Positions 8,616 through 16,127 of a stretch of 40,353 nucleotides of DNA are shown here, one piece after another. The notes under the pieces were generated by a model that was not told the origin of the DNA, searched no databases, and saw nothing but the letters and a program-made list of their open reading frames with translations. The translations under genes were made by a program, and so were the position numbers. Source of the stretch: Muribaculaceae bacterium (GTDB lineage: Bacteria > Bacteroidota > Bacteroidia > Bacteroidales > Muribaculaceae); NCBI GenBank assembly GCA_017940245.1, contig JAGAYZ010000104.1:1-40353 (forward strand). The letters run 5' to 3'. Positions within the stretch are counted from its first letter, which is position 1, and every line of letters begins with the position of its first letter.

Positions 8616-11312
8616 CTATTTGCGCAGTGCGGCGATGGCCTCGGTGAGCGTAGCAATCTTACTCTGGGCATCGGCCTTTTTCTTACGTTCGGCAGCGACA
8701 ACAGCCTCAGGTGCGTTAGCCACAAAGCGCTCGTTGCTCAGTTTCTTCTCCACCGTTGCCAAGAATCCTTGCGCATACTTCAAATCGGCTTCCAGTTTGG
8801 CTATTTCCTCATCGACATTGATGTTGCTGCCCAGCGGCACGGCAAACTCGGTGGTTCCCACCAGGAACGCAGCTGCAGCGGCATCTTTTGTACTTACGCT
8901 GTCGATCGACGACAAGCCACCCACCTTGCTGATGATGCTGGCCAACGGGCTGCTGAACTCTCCCACCACCTGCAACGTGAGTTCCTCCTTATTGGGCAAG
9001 TTTTTCGACTTGCGCACGTTGCGCACACCGCTGATGATTTCCTTAGCTTGTGCCATGGCAGCCAGCAATGCCTCGTCGGGCTGTCCCGGTTCGGGAATGC
9101 GGGCATACATGATACTCTCTCCATCCTTGCGCTCGGCGATGTGCTGCCACAATTCCTCGGTAATGAACGGCATGAACGGGTGCAGCAGGCGCAGCAGCGT
9201 GTCAAAGAAGTAGAGTGTGGCATCCATGGTGGCCTTGTCGATGGGCTGCTGGTAGGCTGGCTTCACGATTTCAAGATACCAAGCCGAGAATTCCTCCCAG
9301 AACAGGCGATAGATGGCCATCAGAGCCTCATTGAGGCGGAATTTGCCAAACAGGTCTTTCACCTCGGCCAGTGTGGCATCGAGCACCGAGTGGAACCAGT
9401 GCACAGCCAGGCGGCTGTGTTCGGGTTGCTCCACGTCGGCCACCTCCCAGCCCTTCACCAGGCGGAAGGCGTTCCATATCTTGTTCTTGAAATTTCGTCC
9501 TTGTTCACACAGTGCCTCGTCGAAAAGGATGTCGTTGCCGGCGGGAGCACTGAGCATCATGCCCATGCGCACACCATCGGCGCCAAACTTGTCGATGAGC
9601 ATCAGCGGGTCGGGGCTGTTGCCAAGAGACTTCGACATCTTGCGGCCCAGCTTGTCGCGCACAATGCCAGTGAAATACACGTTGCGGAACGGCATCTTGC
9701 CCACATATTCATATCCGGCCATGATCATGCGCGCCACCCAGAAGAAGATGATATCGGGGCCTGTCACCAAGTCGCTGGTGGGATAATAATAGTTGATTTC
9801 CTCGTTGCCGGGGTTATTGATGCCATCAAAGAGCGAGATGGGCCACAACCAACTGGAGAACCAAGTGTCGAGCGCATTCTCGTCGCGACGCAGATCGGCA
9901 ACTTGGATGTTTTCATAGCCCGCAATTTTGTGTGCTTTCTCCAGTGCTTCCTGCTCGGTGAGTGCCACCACAAAGACTTCATCTTCGGGATTCTCAGTAG
10001 GTAGGAAATAGGCCGGGATGCGGTGTCCCCACCACAACTGGCGTGAGATGCACCAGTCTTGAATGCCTTCGAGCCACACCTTATAGGTGCTTTTGTATTT
10101 GGGCGGGAAGAATTTGAGTTCATCGTTCATCACGGGCGGCAGGGCAATTTCGGCAAAATGCTTCATCTTTAAGTACCACTGTTTGCACAAGCGGGGTTCA
10201 ACAGCGGTGTCGGGGTTGCGCTCGCTGTAGCCCACCTTGTTCTCGTAATCCTCAATCTTCTCCATCAAGCCTGCATCCTGCAAGTCTTTGGCAATCACCT
10301 TGCGGCACTCCATGCGGTCCATGCCGACGTAGAGCGGCGACTCGGCGCTCACCGTGCCATCGGGGTTGAAAATGTCGATACTATCCAGATTGTGAGTCTT
10401 GCCCAGCATGTAGTCGTTGGGATCGTGAGCCGGAGTCACTTTTAGGCAACCCGTACCGAACTCAATGTCCACATAGTGGTCTTCAATAACGGGAATCTCG
10501 CGGCCCACAAGCGGCACAATCACGCGTTTGCCACGCAGCCACTGGTTCTTAGGATCCTTGGGATTGATACACATGGCCGTGTCGCCCATGATGGTCTCGG
10601 GTCGCGTGGTAGCCACCACCGCATAGCGGCGGCCCTGCTCATCGCGATGCACGATTTCACCCTCGGCACCAGTTTCACCGGTCATGTCGTCGTTGGCCAC
10701 ATAATATTTCAAGTAGTATAACTTGCTCTTTTCATCGTGATATATCACCTCCTCGTTGCTCAGGGCCGTCTGGGCTTTTGGGTCCCAGTTCACCATGCGC
10801 AAACCACGATAGATGTAACCCTTGTCGTAGAGGTCGACGAACACTTTCATCACACTCTGGCTGCGCTTCTCGTCCATGGTGAACGAAGTGCGACTCCAGT
10901 CGCACGAAGCTCCTAGCTTGCGCAACTGCTGCAGAATGATGCCGCCGTGCTCATGCGTCCAGGCCCAAGCATGCTCCAGGAACTGCTCTCGCGTCAGGTC
11001 ACGCTTCTTGATGCCTTGCTCGGCCAGGCGCTTGACGACCTTGGCTTCGGTAGCAATGCTGGCATGGTCGGTGCCGGGCACCCACAGTGCGTTCTTACCC
11101 TCCATGCGCGCATGGCGGATAAGGATGTCCTGGATGGTATTGTTGAGCATGTGGCCCATGTGCAGCACACCCGTCACGTTGGGGGGCGGAATCACGATGG
11201 TGTAAGGTTCACGCTCGTCGGGGACCGACTTGAACAGGCCATGACTTTCCCAGTACTCATACCATTTGTTCTCTACCGCTTTAGGGTCGTATTTGGTCGC
11301 TAAAGTGTTCAT
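8616..11312 (-). CDS. valS: Valine-tRNA ligase
   Basis: An 898-residue class I aminoacyl-tRNA synthetase that charges tRNA-Val and edits mischarged threonine. Visible motifs: the HIGH-type site [14 protein letters not shown] (HMGH at 51-54), the editing-domain segment ATTRPET (~234-240), the KMSKS loop [10 protein letters not shown] (KMSKS at 558-562), an anticodon-binding region, and a C-terminal coiled coil ([22 protein letters not shown]) typical of ValRS. ATG 11312 is chosen because it gives the normal N-terminus [21 protein letters not shown]; in-frame sequence further up begins at a TTG inside the promoter box. Its -7 box (11352-11359) lies inside the left arm of a long inverted repeat. 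The downstream antitoxin, toxin and rpiB may be read through from this promoter. Confidence 0.98.
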   Translation of the reverse strand: MNTLATKYDPKAVENKWYEYWESHGLFKSVPDEREPYTIVIPPPNVTGVLHMGHMLNNTIQDILIRHARMEGKNALWVPGTDHASIATEAKVVKRLAEQGIKKRDLTREQFLEHAWAWTHEHGGIILQQLRKLGASCDWSRTSFTMDEKRSQSVMKVFVDLYDKGYIYRGLRMVNWDPKAQTALSNEEVIYHDEKSKLYYLKYYVANDDMTGETGAEGEIVHRDEQGRRYAVVATTRPETIMGDTAMCINPKDPKNQWLRGKRVIVPLVGREIPVIEDHYVDIEFGTGCLKVTPAHDPNDYMLGKTHNLDSIDIFNPDGTVSAESPLYVGMDRMECRKVIAKDLQDAGLMEKIEDYENKVGYSERNPDTAVEPRLCKQWYLKMKHFAEIALPPVMNDELKFFPPKYKSTYKVWLEGIQDWCISRQLWWGHRIPAYFLPTENPEDEVFVVALTEQEALEKAHKIAGYENIQVADLRRDENALDTWFSSWLWPISLFDGINNPGNEEINYYYPTSDLVTGPDIIFFWVARMIMAGYEYVGKMPFRNVYFTGIVRDKLGRKMSKSLGNSPDPLMLIDKFGADGVRMGMMLSAPAGNDILFDEALCEQGRNFKNKIWNAFRLVKGWEVADVEQPEHSRLAVHWFHSVLDATLAEVKDLFGKFRLNEALMAIYRLFWEEFSAWYLEIVKPAYQQPIDKATMDATLYFFDTLLRLLHPFMPFITEELWQHIAERKDGESIMYARIPEPGQPDEALLAAMAQAKEIISGVRNVRKSKNLPNKEELTLQVVGEFSSPLASIISKVGGLSSIDSVSTKDAAAAAFLVGTTEFAVPLGSNINVDEEIAKLEADLKYAQGFLATVEKKLSNERFVANAPEAVVAAERKKKADAQSKIATLTEAIAALRK

Positions 11313-11341
11313 AAATTCTTCGTTTTTGATTATTCCTTTAT

Positions 11342-11480
11342 ATTCAAACTGCAAAATTACTAATTAATTATGAATTAAGAATTATGAATTAAGAATTATT
11401 TGGCATGACCATCCTGGAGGTCAATTATTAAGAGGTCTGCAATGCTGCATTGTTTAAGCTAGGCGGGAGTAATTAGAGCC
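11342..11480. repeat. Left arm of a ~140-bp inverted repeat
   Basis: Read as its reverse complement, this arm matches 14796-14936 with roughly 90-95% identity by eye, including GCAGACCTCTTAA, TTGACCTCCAG, CCAAATAATTCTTAATTCAT and TAATTTTGCAGTTTGAAT. Differences are scattered substitutions and a 1-base gap. Similarity stops abruptly on the inner side near 11480, and on the outer side just beyond the promoter box. The two arms enclose the kdsA-manA-rpe-kdsC operon. Confidence 0.9.
11352..11359 (-). promoter_or_regulatory. -7 promoter box for valS
   Basis: Reading the minus strand, the box is TAATTTTG followed by C, matching TAnnTTTG, ~40 bases before the valS ATG. No clear TTTG lies 19-21 bases upstream, where the AT-rich repeat unit is found. 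The box is within the inverted-repeat arm, and the same box sits in the other arm in front of the glycosyltransferase gene. Confidence 0.6.
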
Positions 11481-11600
11481 GCTAGGCCAACATTACGAAT
11501 AAGCGAGCGAAAATGCAAAGTTTACCTTGATTTTCCGTAATGCCGCCAGATTTGAACCGACAGTTCAAATCCCACATGCAGCAAATGGAGCATCGCACCT

Positions 11601-11708
11601 TTATCCAATTCTCATTATCACTGTTTGGCCATTGTGGATATCGATGTCGAGAGTGGGATTAGACACAGACAACCCCAGCAGGTTGTAGAACAGACCTACT
11701 GGAATACA
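11601..11708 (-). pseudogene. Remnant of a T9SS-type C-terminal sorting sequence
   Basis: On the minus strand this stretch reads, from ~11699, as VGLFYNLLGLSVSNPT, then IDIHNGQTVIMRIG and a stop at 11601-11603. The spacing of a YNxxG motif, an SNP turn and IxIHNGxxVI matches the C-terminal sorting tails of secreted Bacteroidales proteins. A stop codon lies just upstream in frame (11709-11711) and no longer frame leads in, so it looks like the tail of a deleted surface-protein gene. It occupies part of the 460-base gap between valS and kdsC; the rest of that gap holds the inverted-repeat arm and nothing else I recognise. Confidence 0.45.
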
Positions 11709-11772
11709 TCAATAAAATATTGGATTTTGTTCCTCTAGTGAGTAGTGAAGGTGTGTTGCCGCCGAGCATGGC

Positions 11773-12258
11773 TCAACGGCACTGGTTGTATTCAATAATG
11801 TACTCAATAAATTCTCGCACTGCACCATCGCCGCCATTGGCACTGCAAATGTAGCTAACGAGTTCCTTCACTTGCCGGCAGGCATCGGCCGGACAGGCGG
11901 TAAGTCCGCAATTTTTCATGCACACGATGTCGAGGATGTCGTCGCCTATGTAGGCCACGTTGCATGGCTGGCAATCATACTTTTTCATTATCGCCTTGAG
12001 CGTGTCGAGTTTGTCGTGCTTGCCCTGATGCAACTCGGTGATGTGCAGTTCGCGGGCGCGGTTTTCCACAATGTGCGAGGTGCGCCCGGTGATGATGGCC
12101 GGAACGATGTTGTGAGCCGGCAGCATCTCATTGATACCGTAACCGTCGCGAATGTTGAACGACTTGAAGAGTTCACCATCCTGTCCCATGTTGATTTTGC
12201 CGTCGGTGAGTGTACCGTCAACGTCCATCACCAGCAGTTTAATAGCGTCTTGTTTCAT
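11773..12258 (-). CDS. kdsC: 3-deoxy-D-manno-octulosonate-8-phosphate phosphatase, HAD family
   Basis: A 161-residue capless HAD phosphatase of the KdsC/YrbI type, the normal length. It removes phosphate from Kdo-8-P to give Kdo for the LPS inner core. Visible HAD motifs: DVDGTLTDG with Asp12 and Asp14 (motif I), TGR with Thr57 (motif II), Lys80 in QGKHDK (motif III), and GDDILD with Asp106 and Asp107 (motif IV). It is the last gene of the minus-strand operon and starts 6 bases after the epimerase-like gene ends. The cluster with kdsA makes KdsC much more likely than another HAD phosphatase. Confidence 0.92.
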   Translation of the reverse strand: MKQDAIKLLVMDVDGTLTDGKINMGQDGELFKSFNIRDGYGINEMLPAHNIVPAIITGRTSHIVENRARELHITELHQGKHDKLDTLKAIMKKYDCQPCNVAYIGDDILDIVCMKNCGLTACPADACRQVKELVSYICSANGGDGAVREFIEYIIEYNQCR

Positions 12259-12264
12259 AAGGCA

Positions 12265-12918
12265 TCACTCTCCGCATTCGCGTTTAATATTCTCTATAAT
12301 GTTCTTGTAGGAATCATTGTGTCCAAAGAGCGATGAGGTGCCCAGCACAAAGCCGTCCACGCCGTGCATGCTCCATCGCTTCATGCGCTCCAGCGTGCAA
12401 GCACCGTCCATAATGATTTCCAGATTGTACTTGTCCTTGATTTTGACCAGTTTTTCCACTTTCTGATCCACATGTGGCAGATAGACGTGTCCGGCATGAC
12501 CGGGCTTAACGCCCATGACCAGAATGGTATCGACCAGTTCGTAGTAGTCCTGCAGACTCTCAATGGTGGTTTCGGGATTGATAACGATTCCGGGTCGTTT
12601 TCCCACCTCCTTGATTTTCTGAATCACCTTCTTGGGGTGAGTGTCGGAGTCGGGGTGGAAATAAATAATATCGACGCCGGCATCGGCAAAGAGCTTGATG
12701 TAGCGTCCCGGCTCCATAATCATGAGATGAAGTTCTGTAAGCAGCGACGTGTGGCGGCACACCGAGTTCACGTCGCCAAGTCCCAGGGCAAAATTTGGCA
12801 CATACTGCCCGTCCATCACGTCCAGGTGCAGGCGAGTGGCTCCCGCCGCTTCCAACTTCAGGACCACGTGTTTGAGGTTGTCGAAGTTGGCACACATTAA
12901 TGAAGGTGAATATATCAT
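12265..12918 (-). CDS. Ribulose-phosphate 3-epimerase family protein (divergent)
   Basis: A 217-residue TIM-barrel sugar-phosphate epimerase. Conserved features include SPSLMCANF, HLDVMDGQYVPNF (His31, Asp33), HLMIMEP (His64) and the second catalytic Asp171 in IMDGACT, so both acid-base aspartates and the metal histidines are present. Several loops differ from housekeeping Rpe: MGVKPGHAGHVY instead of the usual MSVxPGFGGQxF, DGACT instead of DGGI/V, and GTSSLFG near the phosphate site. It may be a specialised pentulose- or hexulose-phosphate epimerase (for example related to AlsE) rather than the general Rpe. Its start overlaps the end of the ManA-like gene by 4 bases and it is followed by kdsC after 6 bases, which ties it to Kdo or sugar-phosphate supply. 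Confidence 0.85.
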   Translation of the reverse strand: MIYSPSLMCANFDNLKHVVLKLEAAGATRLHLDVMDGQYVPNFALGLGDVNSVCRHTSLLTELHLMIMEPGRYIKLFADAGVDIIYFHPDSDTHPKKVIQKIKEVGKRPGIVINPETTIESLQDYYELVDTILVMGVKPGHAGHVYLPHVDQKVEKLVKIKDKYNLEIIMDGACTLERMKRWSMHGVDGFVLGTSSLFGHNDSYKNIIENIKRECGE

Positions 12919-13823
12919 AGGTTGTCGTTGATACGAATTTTCGAAACGAAAGCCAGTTCAACCTGATGCGTGTCGAGTTGCTCTCCGGGCCACAGCACGA
13001 CCGTGCTGCCCGGCGCCACAGGCATTCCGTCGGCATTGAGCGTGCCCAGCACATGAGTGAAGCACTCAAGCGTGCGGGTCTCGTTGCTATAGGTTGCGGT
13101 TCCGTTTATGAGTTTAGTACTATAGGTCTTTTCACTAATTTCTCCGCCTTGAGGATAGGTCTTGGGGGTGGACTTGAGCTCGATGCGCAGTGCCTGCCTG
13201 GCCTGCTCCACGTGTAGTTCACGCTTGTTGCCGTTGGCATCGGTGCGGTCGTAGTCGTAGAAGCGGTAGGTGTAATCGGAGCCTTCCTCAATTTCAAACA
13301 CCAGGCTGCCGGCAGTGATGGCATGCAGCGTGCCGGGCTCGACAAACACATATTGGCCTGCTTTAACAGGCAGTGTGTCGGCCATCTCCATGAAGCGTTT
13401 TTCGTGAATCATGCGCAGCTCTTGGTCGGTGTCGCTGCAGGTGCATCCGTTAATGATAGAACCCGAGGCGGGCGGGTCGATGAAATACCACGATTCGCGC
13501 TTACCGCGCGTCAGGGGGTTCATGGCTTGCGCCATTGTATCGGTGGGGTGAACCTGAATACTCAAGTTCTCATGTGCCTCGGTAAGAGCCAGTGTGAGGG
13601 GAAAGAAAGCATATTGCGACATGCCGAACTCGTCCTTGAACAGTGGAAACACATCGTTCAAGCAGTGTCCTTTCCACTGGCCGTTCAGGATCTCGTTGGA
13701 AATTCCCTCACGGCAGTAAAGCGAGTAGAGATGACCTATCTGGTCACCTTCCACTCCTGTCAACTGGCTTATCTTGGGACCTCCCCAAATGGTGTTGTGT
13801 ACGATTCGTTTAAGTAAAAGCAT
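12915..13823 (-). CDS. Mannose-6-phosphate isomerase class I (ManA-like cupin)
   Basis: A 302-residue short bacterial type I phosphomannose isomerase. The zinc ligands can be placed: Gln90 and His92 in LSIQVHPTD, Glu110 in GKRESWYF (usually GKTExWY), and His167 in PGTLHAI. The IWGG motif near the N-terminus and EIEEGSDYTYRFYDYDR are typical. Known members interconvert mannose-6-P and fructose-6-P to supply GDP-mannose or GDP-fucose. Here it lies 20 bases after kdsA and overlaps the epimerase gene by 4 bases, so it is translationally tied to a Kdo operon that lacks a visible arabinose-5-P isomerase gene. Arabinose-5-P has the same C2 configuration as mannose-6-P, so that activity is conceivable, but this is inference; the ordinary function remains the default call. 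Confidence 0.88.
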   Translation of the reverse strand: MLLLKRIVHNTIWGGPKISQLTGVEGDQIGHLYSLYCREGISNEILNGQWKGHCLNDVFPLFKDEFGMSQYAFFPLTLALTEAHENLSIQVHPTDTMAQAMNPLTRGKRESWYFIDPPASGSIINGCTCSDTDQELRMIHEKRFMEMADTLPVKAGQYVFVEPGTLHAITAGSLVFEIEEGSDYTYRFYDYDRTDANGNKRELHVEQARQALRIELKSTPKTYPQGGEISEKTYSTKLINGTATYSNETRTLECFTHVLGTLNADGMPVAPGSTVVLWPGEQLDTHQVELAFVSKIRINDNL

Positions 13824-13843
13824 TGTGGTGGCGATAAGTAAAC

Positions 13844-14635
13844 TTATTCCATAGCGATTTGCCTGATTCTCATGAGTTTGTCCAGCAGGCTATCAACCTG
13901 GTCGAGCCGCAGCATGCAGCTGCCGTCGCAAAGGGCCGATGCAGGGTCGTTGTGTACCTCCATGAACAGGCCTGCCAGCACACCAGTGGCCACGGCTGCC
14001 TTGGCCAGATAGGGTACAAACTCGCTCTTGCCACTGTTGCCGTAGTTGAATCCGCCTCCGCTAATCTGCACGCTGTGGGTGGCATCGAACAGCACCGGAT
14101 AGCCCAGCCGTGAGAGGCGCACCAACCCTGTCATGTCCACCACCAGGTTGTTGTAGCCGAAACAGCTGCCGCGCTCGCACAGCATGAAATCATGACAACC
14201 GTAGTGCTCCATTTTGCTCACCACATTGTTCATCTCCTCGGGGCTGGAAAACTGCGCCTTCTTGATGTTGACAGTCTTTCCAGCCTGGGCGGCGGCTTTC
14301 AGCAGGTCGGTCTGTCGACACAGAAAGGCAGGAATCTGAATGATGTCGGCCACCTGGGCCACAGGCTGCGCTTGCCAGGGCTCGTGAATATCGGTCACTA
14401 TCTTGACTCCGAGTTCAGTCTTAGCTTTTTCCAAAATTCGCAGTCCCTCTTCCAAGCCGGGGCCACGATAGTTGGTAGCCTTGGTGCGGTTGGCCTTGTC
14501 CCACGAAGCCTTGAAATAGAAGTCCACGTCGTAATGTGAGGCAATGTCTCTTAGAGCTTCGGCAAGAAACATGACATTGTCTTGCGATTCAATCACGCAA
14601 GGCCCCGCAAGGAGTTTAAACTTTTTGTCAGTCAT
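13844..14635 (-). CDS. kdsA: 3-deoxy-8-phosphooctulonate synthase (Kdo-8-P synthase)
   Basis: A 263-residue enzyme that condenses arabinose-5-phosphate with phosphoenolpyruvate to Kdo-8-P, the committed step to LPS Kdo. Motifs: LAGPCVIES, FKASWDKANRTKATNYRGPG, IPAFLCRQTDLL, DATHSVQ and FMEVHNDPASALCDG. The metal ligands of the metal-dependent class are all present (Cys13, His187, Glu226, Asp237); E. coli-type enzymes have Asn in place of the Cys, so this should be a metal-dependent KdsA. ATG 14635 gives the usual short N-terminus before LLAGPC. It is the first gene of a four-gene minus-strand operon with its own TAnnTTTG box at 14660-14667. Confidence 0.97.
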   Translation of the reverse strand: MTDKKFKLLAGPCVIESQDNVMFLAEALRDIASHYDVDFYFKASWDKANRTKATNYRGPGLEEGLRILEKAKTELGVKIVTDIHEPWQAQPVAQVADIIQIPAFLCRQTDLLKAAAQAGKTVNIKKAQFSSPEEMNNVVSKMEHYGCHDFMLCERGSCFGYNNLVVDMTGLVRLSRLGYPVLFDATHSVQISGGGFNYGNSGKSEFVPYLAKAAVATGVLAGLFMEVHNDPASALCDGSCMLRLDQVDSLLDKLMRIRQIAME

Positions 14636-14659
14636 GAAATTTTTTTTCTAAAAGTGATG

Positions 14660-14667
14660 CAAAATTA
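14660..14667 (-). promoter_or_regulatory. -7 promoter box for the kdsA operon
   Basis: On the minus strand the sequence is TAATTTTG followed by C, 24 bases before the kdsA ATG. The -33 position has no perfect TTTG. The box lies inside the segment bounded by the inverted repeat, so the operon would carry its promoter with it if the segment inverted. Confidence 0.6.
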
Positions 14668-14795
14668 GTAATAATATGTGACACCATCCTACATTTCACG
14701 CAAAAAATACTACGCAAATCCAAATCGGCACAACGTTGAGGCAGATTGGCACACATGCCGACCAATATCATGCATGCAGTCGATTGATGGCCGGC

Positions 14796-14936
14796 GGCCT
14801 TAATTACTCCCACCTAGCATAAACAATGCAGCATTGCAGACCTCTTAAAATTGACCTCCAGAATGGTCACGCCAAATAATTCTTAATTCATCATTCTTAA
14901 TTCATAATTAATTACTAATTTTGCAGTTTGAATTTA
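14796..14936. repeat. Right arm of the ~140-bp inverted repeat
   Basis: This is the inverted counterpart of 11342-11480. It starts at GGCCTTAATTACTCCCACC and runs through AT-rich units (CTTAATTCAT repeated) to the TAATTTTGCAGTTTGAAT box in front of the glycosyltransferase. The inner flank (14668-14795) has no similarity to the inner flank of the left arm and no supportable gene. Confidence 0.9.
14916..14923 (+). promoter_or_regulatory. -7 promoter box for the glycosyltransferase-acyltransferase pair
   Basis: TAATTTTG followed by C lies 20 bases before the ATG at 14943, within the right repeat arm. No clear -33 TTTG is present. It mirrors the valS box in the left arm, so the repeat delivers the same promoter box outward on both sides. 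Confidence 0.55.
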
Positions 14937-14942
14937 TTCAGT

Positions 14943-16118
14943 ATGATGAGTTTTAGTTTCAATATATCTCCGCTGGTGTGGACACTGCTGGCCGTAGGAT
15001 TCCTGCTGGGACTGACCTACGTAGTGTGGCGATGGCTACGCACGCAGCAGTTGTCGAAGTTTGTTACTGAAGACGAGGTTTCGCGTGAATACCTCGATGA
15101 GTTGCCGCCGGTGTCGATTATTGTGGACGCGTGCAACGAAACCGACCAGCTGGTACGCTTTCTGCCGCTAGTACTAAATCAGGAATATCCCGAATATGAA
15201 GTGATTGTGATTACCGACAGTGCTGCCGAAGCCACCAGCGACATGCTGAGCGAGATGAAGTCCCAGCACCCCAATCTGCACACCACTTTCACCCCGCATG
15301 GCACACGCTCGCTCTCGCGCAAGAAACTGGCACTGATGATAGGCATCAAGGCCGCCAAGCACGATATCGTGCTCACCACCAACGCCAACTGCCGCCCCAC
15401 CAGCGACCAATGGCTACGGCTGATGGCGCGCAACTTCGTGCCGGGCATCGACGTGGTGCTGGGCTACTCACACTACCGCTATCACCGCGACAAGCGCTGG
15501 GCACGCCGCTGGCGCATTTTGGACACTGTGACCACAGCCACTCAGTGGCTGGGCAGTGCCATTGCGGGCCGCCCCTATCGAGGCACAACCGACAATTTGG
15601 CCTACCGCAAGCAACTGTTTTTCGATGTGAACGGCTTTGCCCGCACCATGAACCTCACCTGGGGCGAAGACGATGTGTTCCTATGCCAAATAGCCCGTGG
15701 CGACAACACCCGCGTCGAACTGGCAGCAGAGAGCCAGTTGAGCGTGTATTACGAAAACATATTCCGCGCCCATCGACTGCTGCGCACCCGCCGCGACTTC
15801 ACCTCGCGCCTAGTGCCCCGGCGCGCTTTCATTGAGCATGCCGCCATGAGCTGGTTGCTGTGGCTGGCGCATGCCGCGTTCATCACTGCCGCTATCCTTG
15901 CCTGGCCCAATGCCGCCGTACTCATCGCCGCTGTGGTGGCACTTATCGGTTTGTGGGTGACCGTGACCGTGGCCACACGGCACGACTGCCGCCTGCTGCA
16001 GGCTCCACCGCTGCGACTCACCGTGCCAGCACTTACACTGGCACGCCCGCTGATTAACGCCAACTATCGCTTCCGCGAATTGCGCCACAAGAAGACCAAT
16101 TACACCACCTACATCTAG
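14943..16118 (+). CDS. Membrane-bound family 2 glycosyltransferase with altered DxD motif
   Basis: A 391-residue protein starting at ATG 14943 (a second ATG follows at once). A TM segment spans ~9-31, then a GT-A domain from ~57 (VSIIVDACNETDQLV, EVIVITDSAAEATSD), an acceptor-side GEDDVF motif (241-244), and hydrophobic segments near the C-terminus (~300-350). It resembles CESA-like GT2 enzymes of Bacteroidales that build surface glycans. The expected metal-binding TDADC is here TTNANC (Asn147 and Asn149), so both aspartates are replaced. Whether activity is retained is unclear. The acyltransferase gene begins 9 bases downstream, and the Kdo operon is adjacent, which suggests LPS or capsule decoration. 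Substrate not predictable. Confidence 0.88.
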   Translation: MMSFSFNISPLVWTLLAVGFLLGLTYVVWRWLRTQQLSKFVTEDEVSREYLDELPPVSIIVDACNETDQLVRFLPLVLNQEYPEYEVIVITDSAAEATSDMLSEMKSQHPNLHTTFTPHGTRSLSRKKLALMIGIKAAKHDIVLTTNANCRPTSDQWLRLMARNFVPGIDVVLGYSHYRYHRDKRWARRWRILDTVTTATQWLGSAIAGRPYRGTTDNLAYRKQLFFDVNGFARTMNLTWGEDDVFLCQIARGDNTRVELAAESQLSVYYENIFRAHRLLRTRRDFTSRLVPRRAFIEHAAMSWLLWLAHAAFITAAILAWPNAAVLIAAVVALIGLWVTVTVATRHDCRLLQAPPLRLTVPALTLARPLINANYRFRELRHKKTNYTTYI

Positions 16119-16127
16119 CGAACTCGC

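Noticed and set aside
8588-8725. Longer start for the antitoxin gene
   Set aside because: It would overlap the valS 3' end and add an Arg/Pro-rich segment that is the valS sequence in another frame; ATG 8587 gives an overlap-free gene.
8769-10004. A 411-codon plus-strand frame opposite valS
   Set aside because: valS is unmistakable on the minus strand; this is an antisense shadow without family motifs.
11550-11570. A T-arm-like hairpin (TTTGAAC/GTTCAAA) suggesting a tRNA end
   Set aside because: The flanks do not form acceptor, D or anticodon arms and no CCA-side pairing is found.
14628-14813. A 61-codon minus-strand frame upstream of kdsA
   Set aside because: It covers the kdsA promoter and overlaps the kdsA start; composition looks random.
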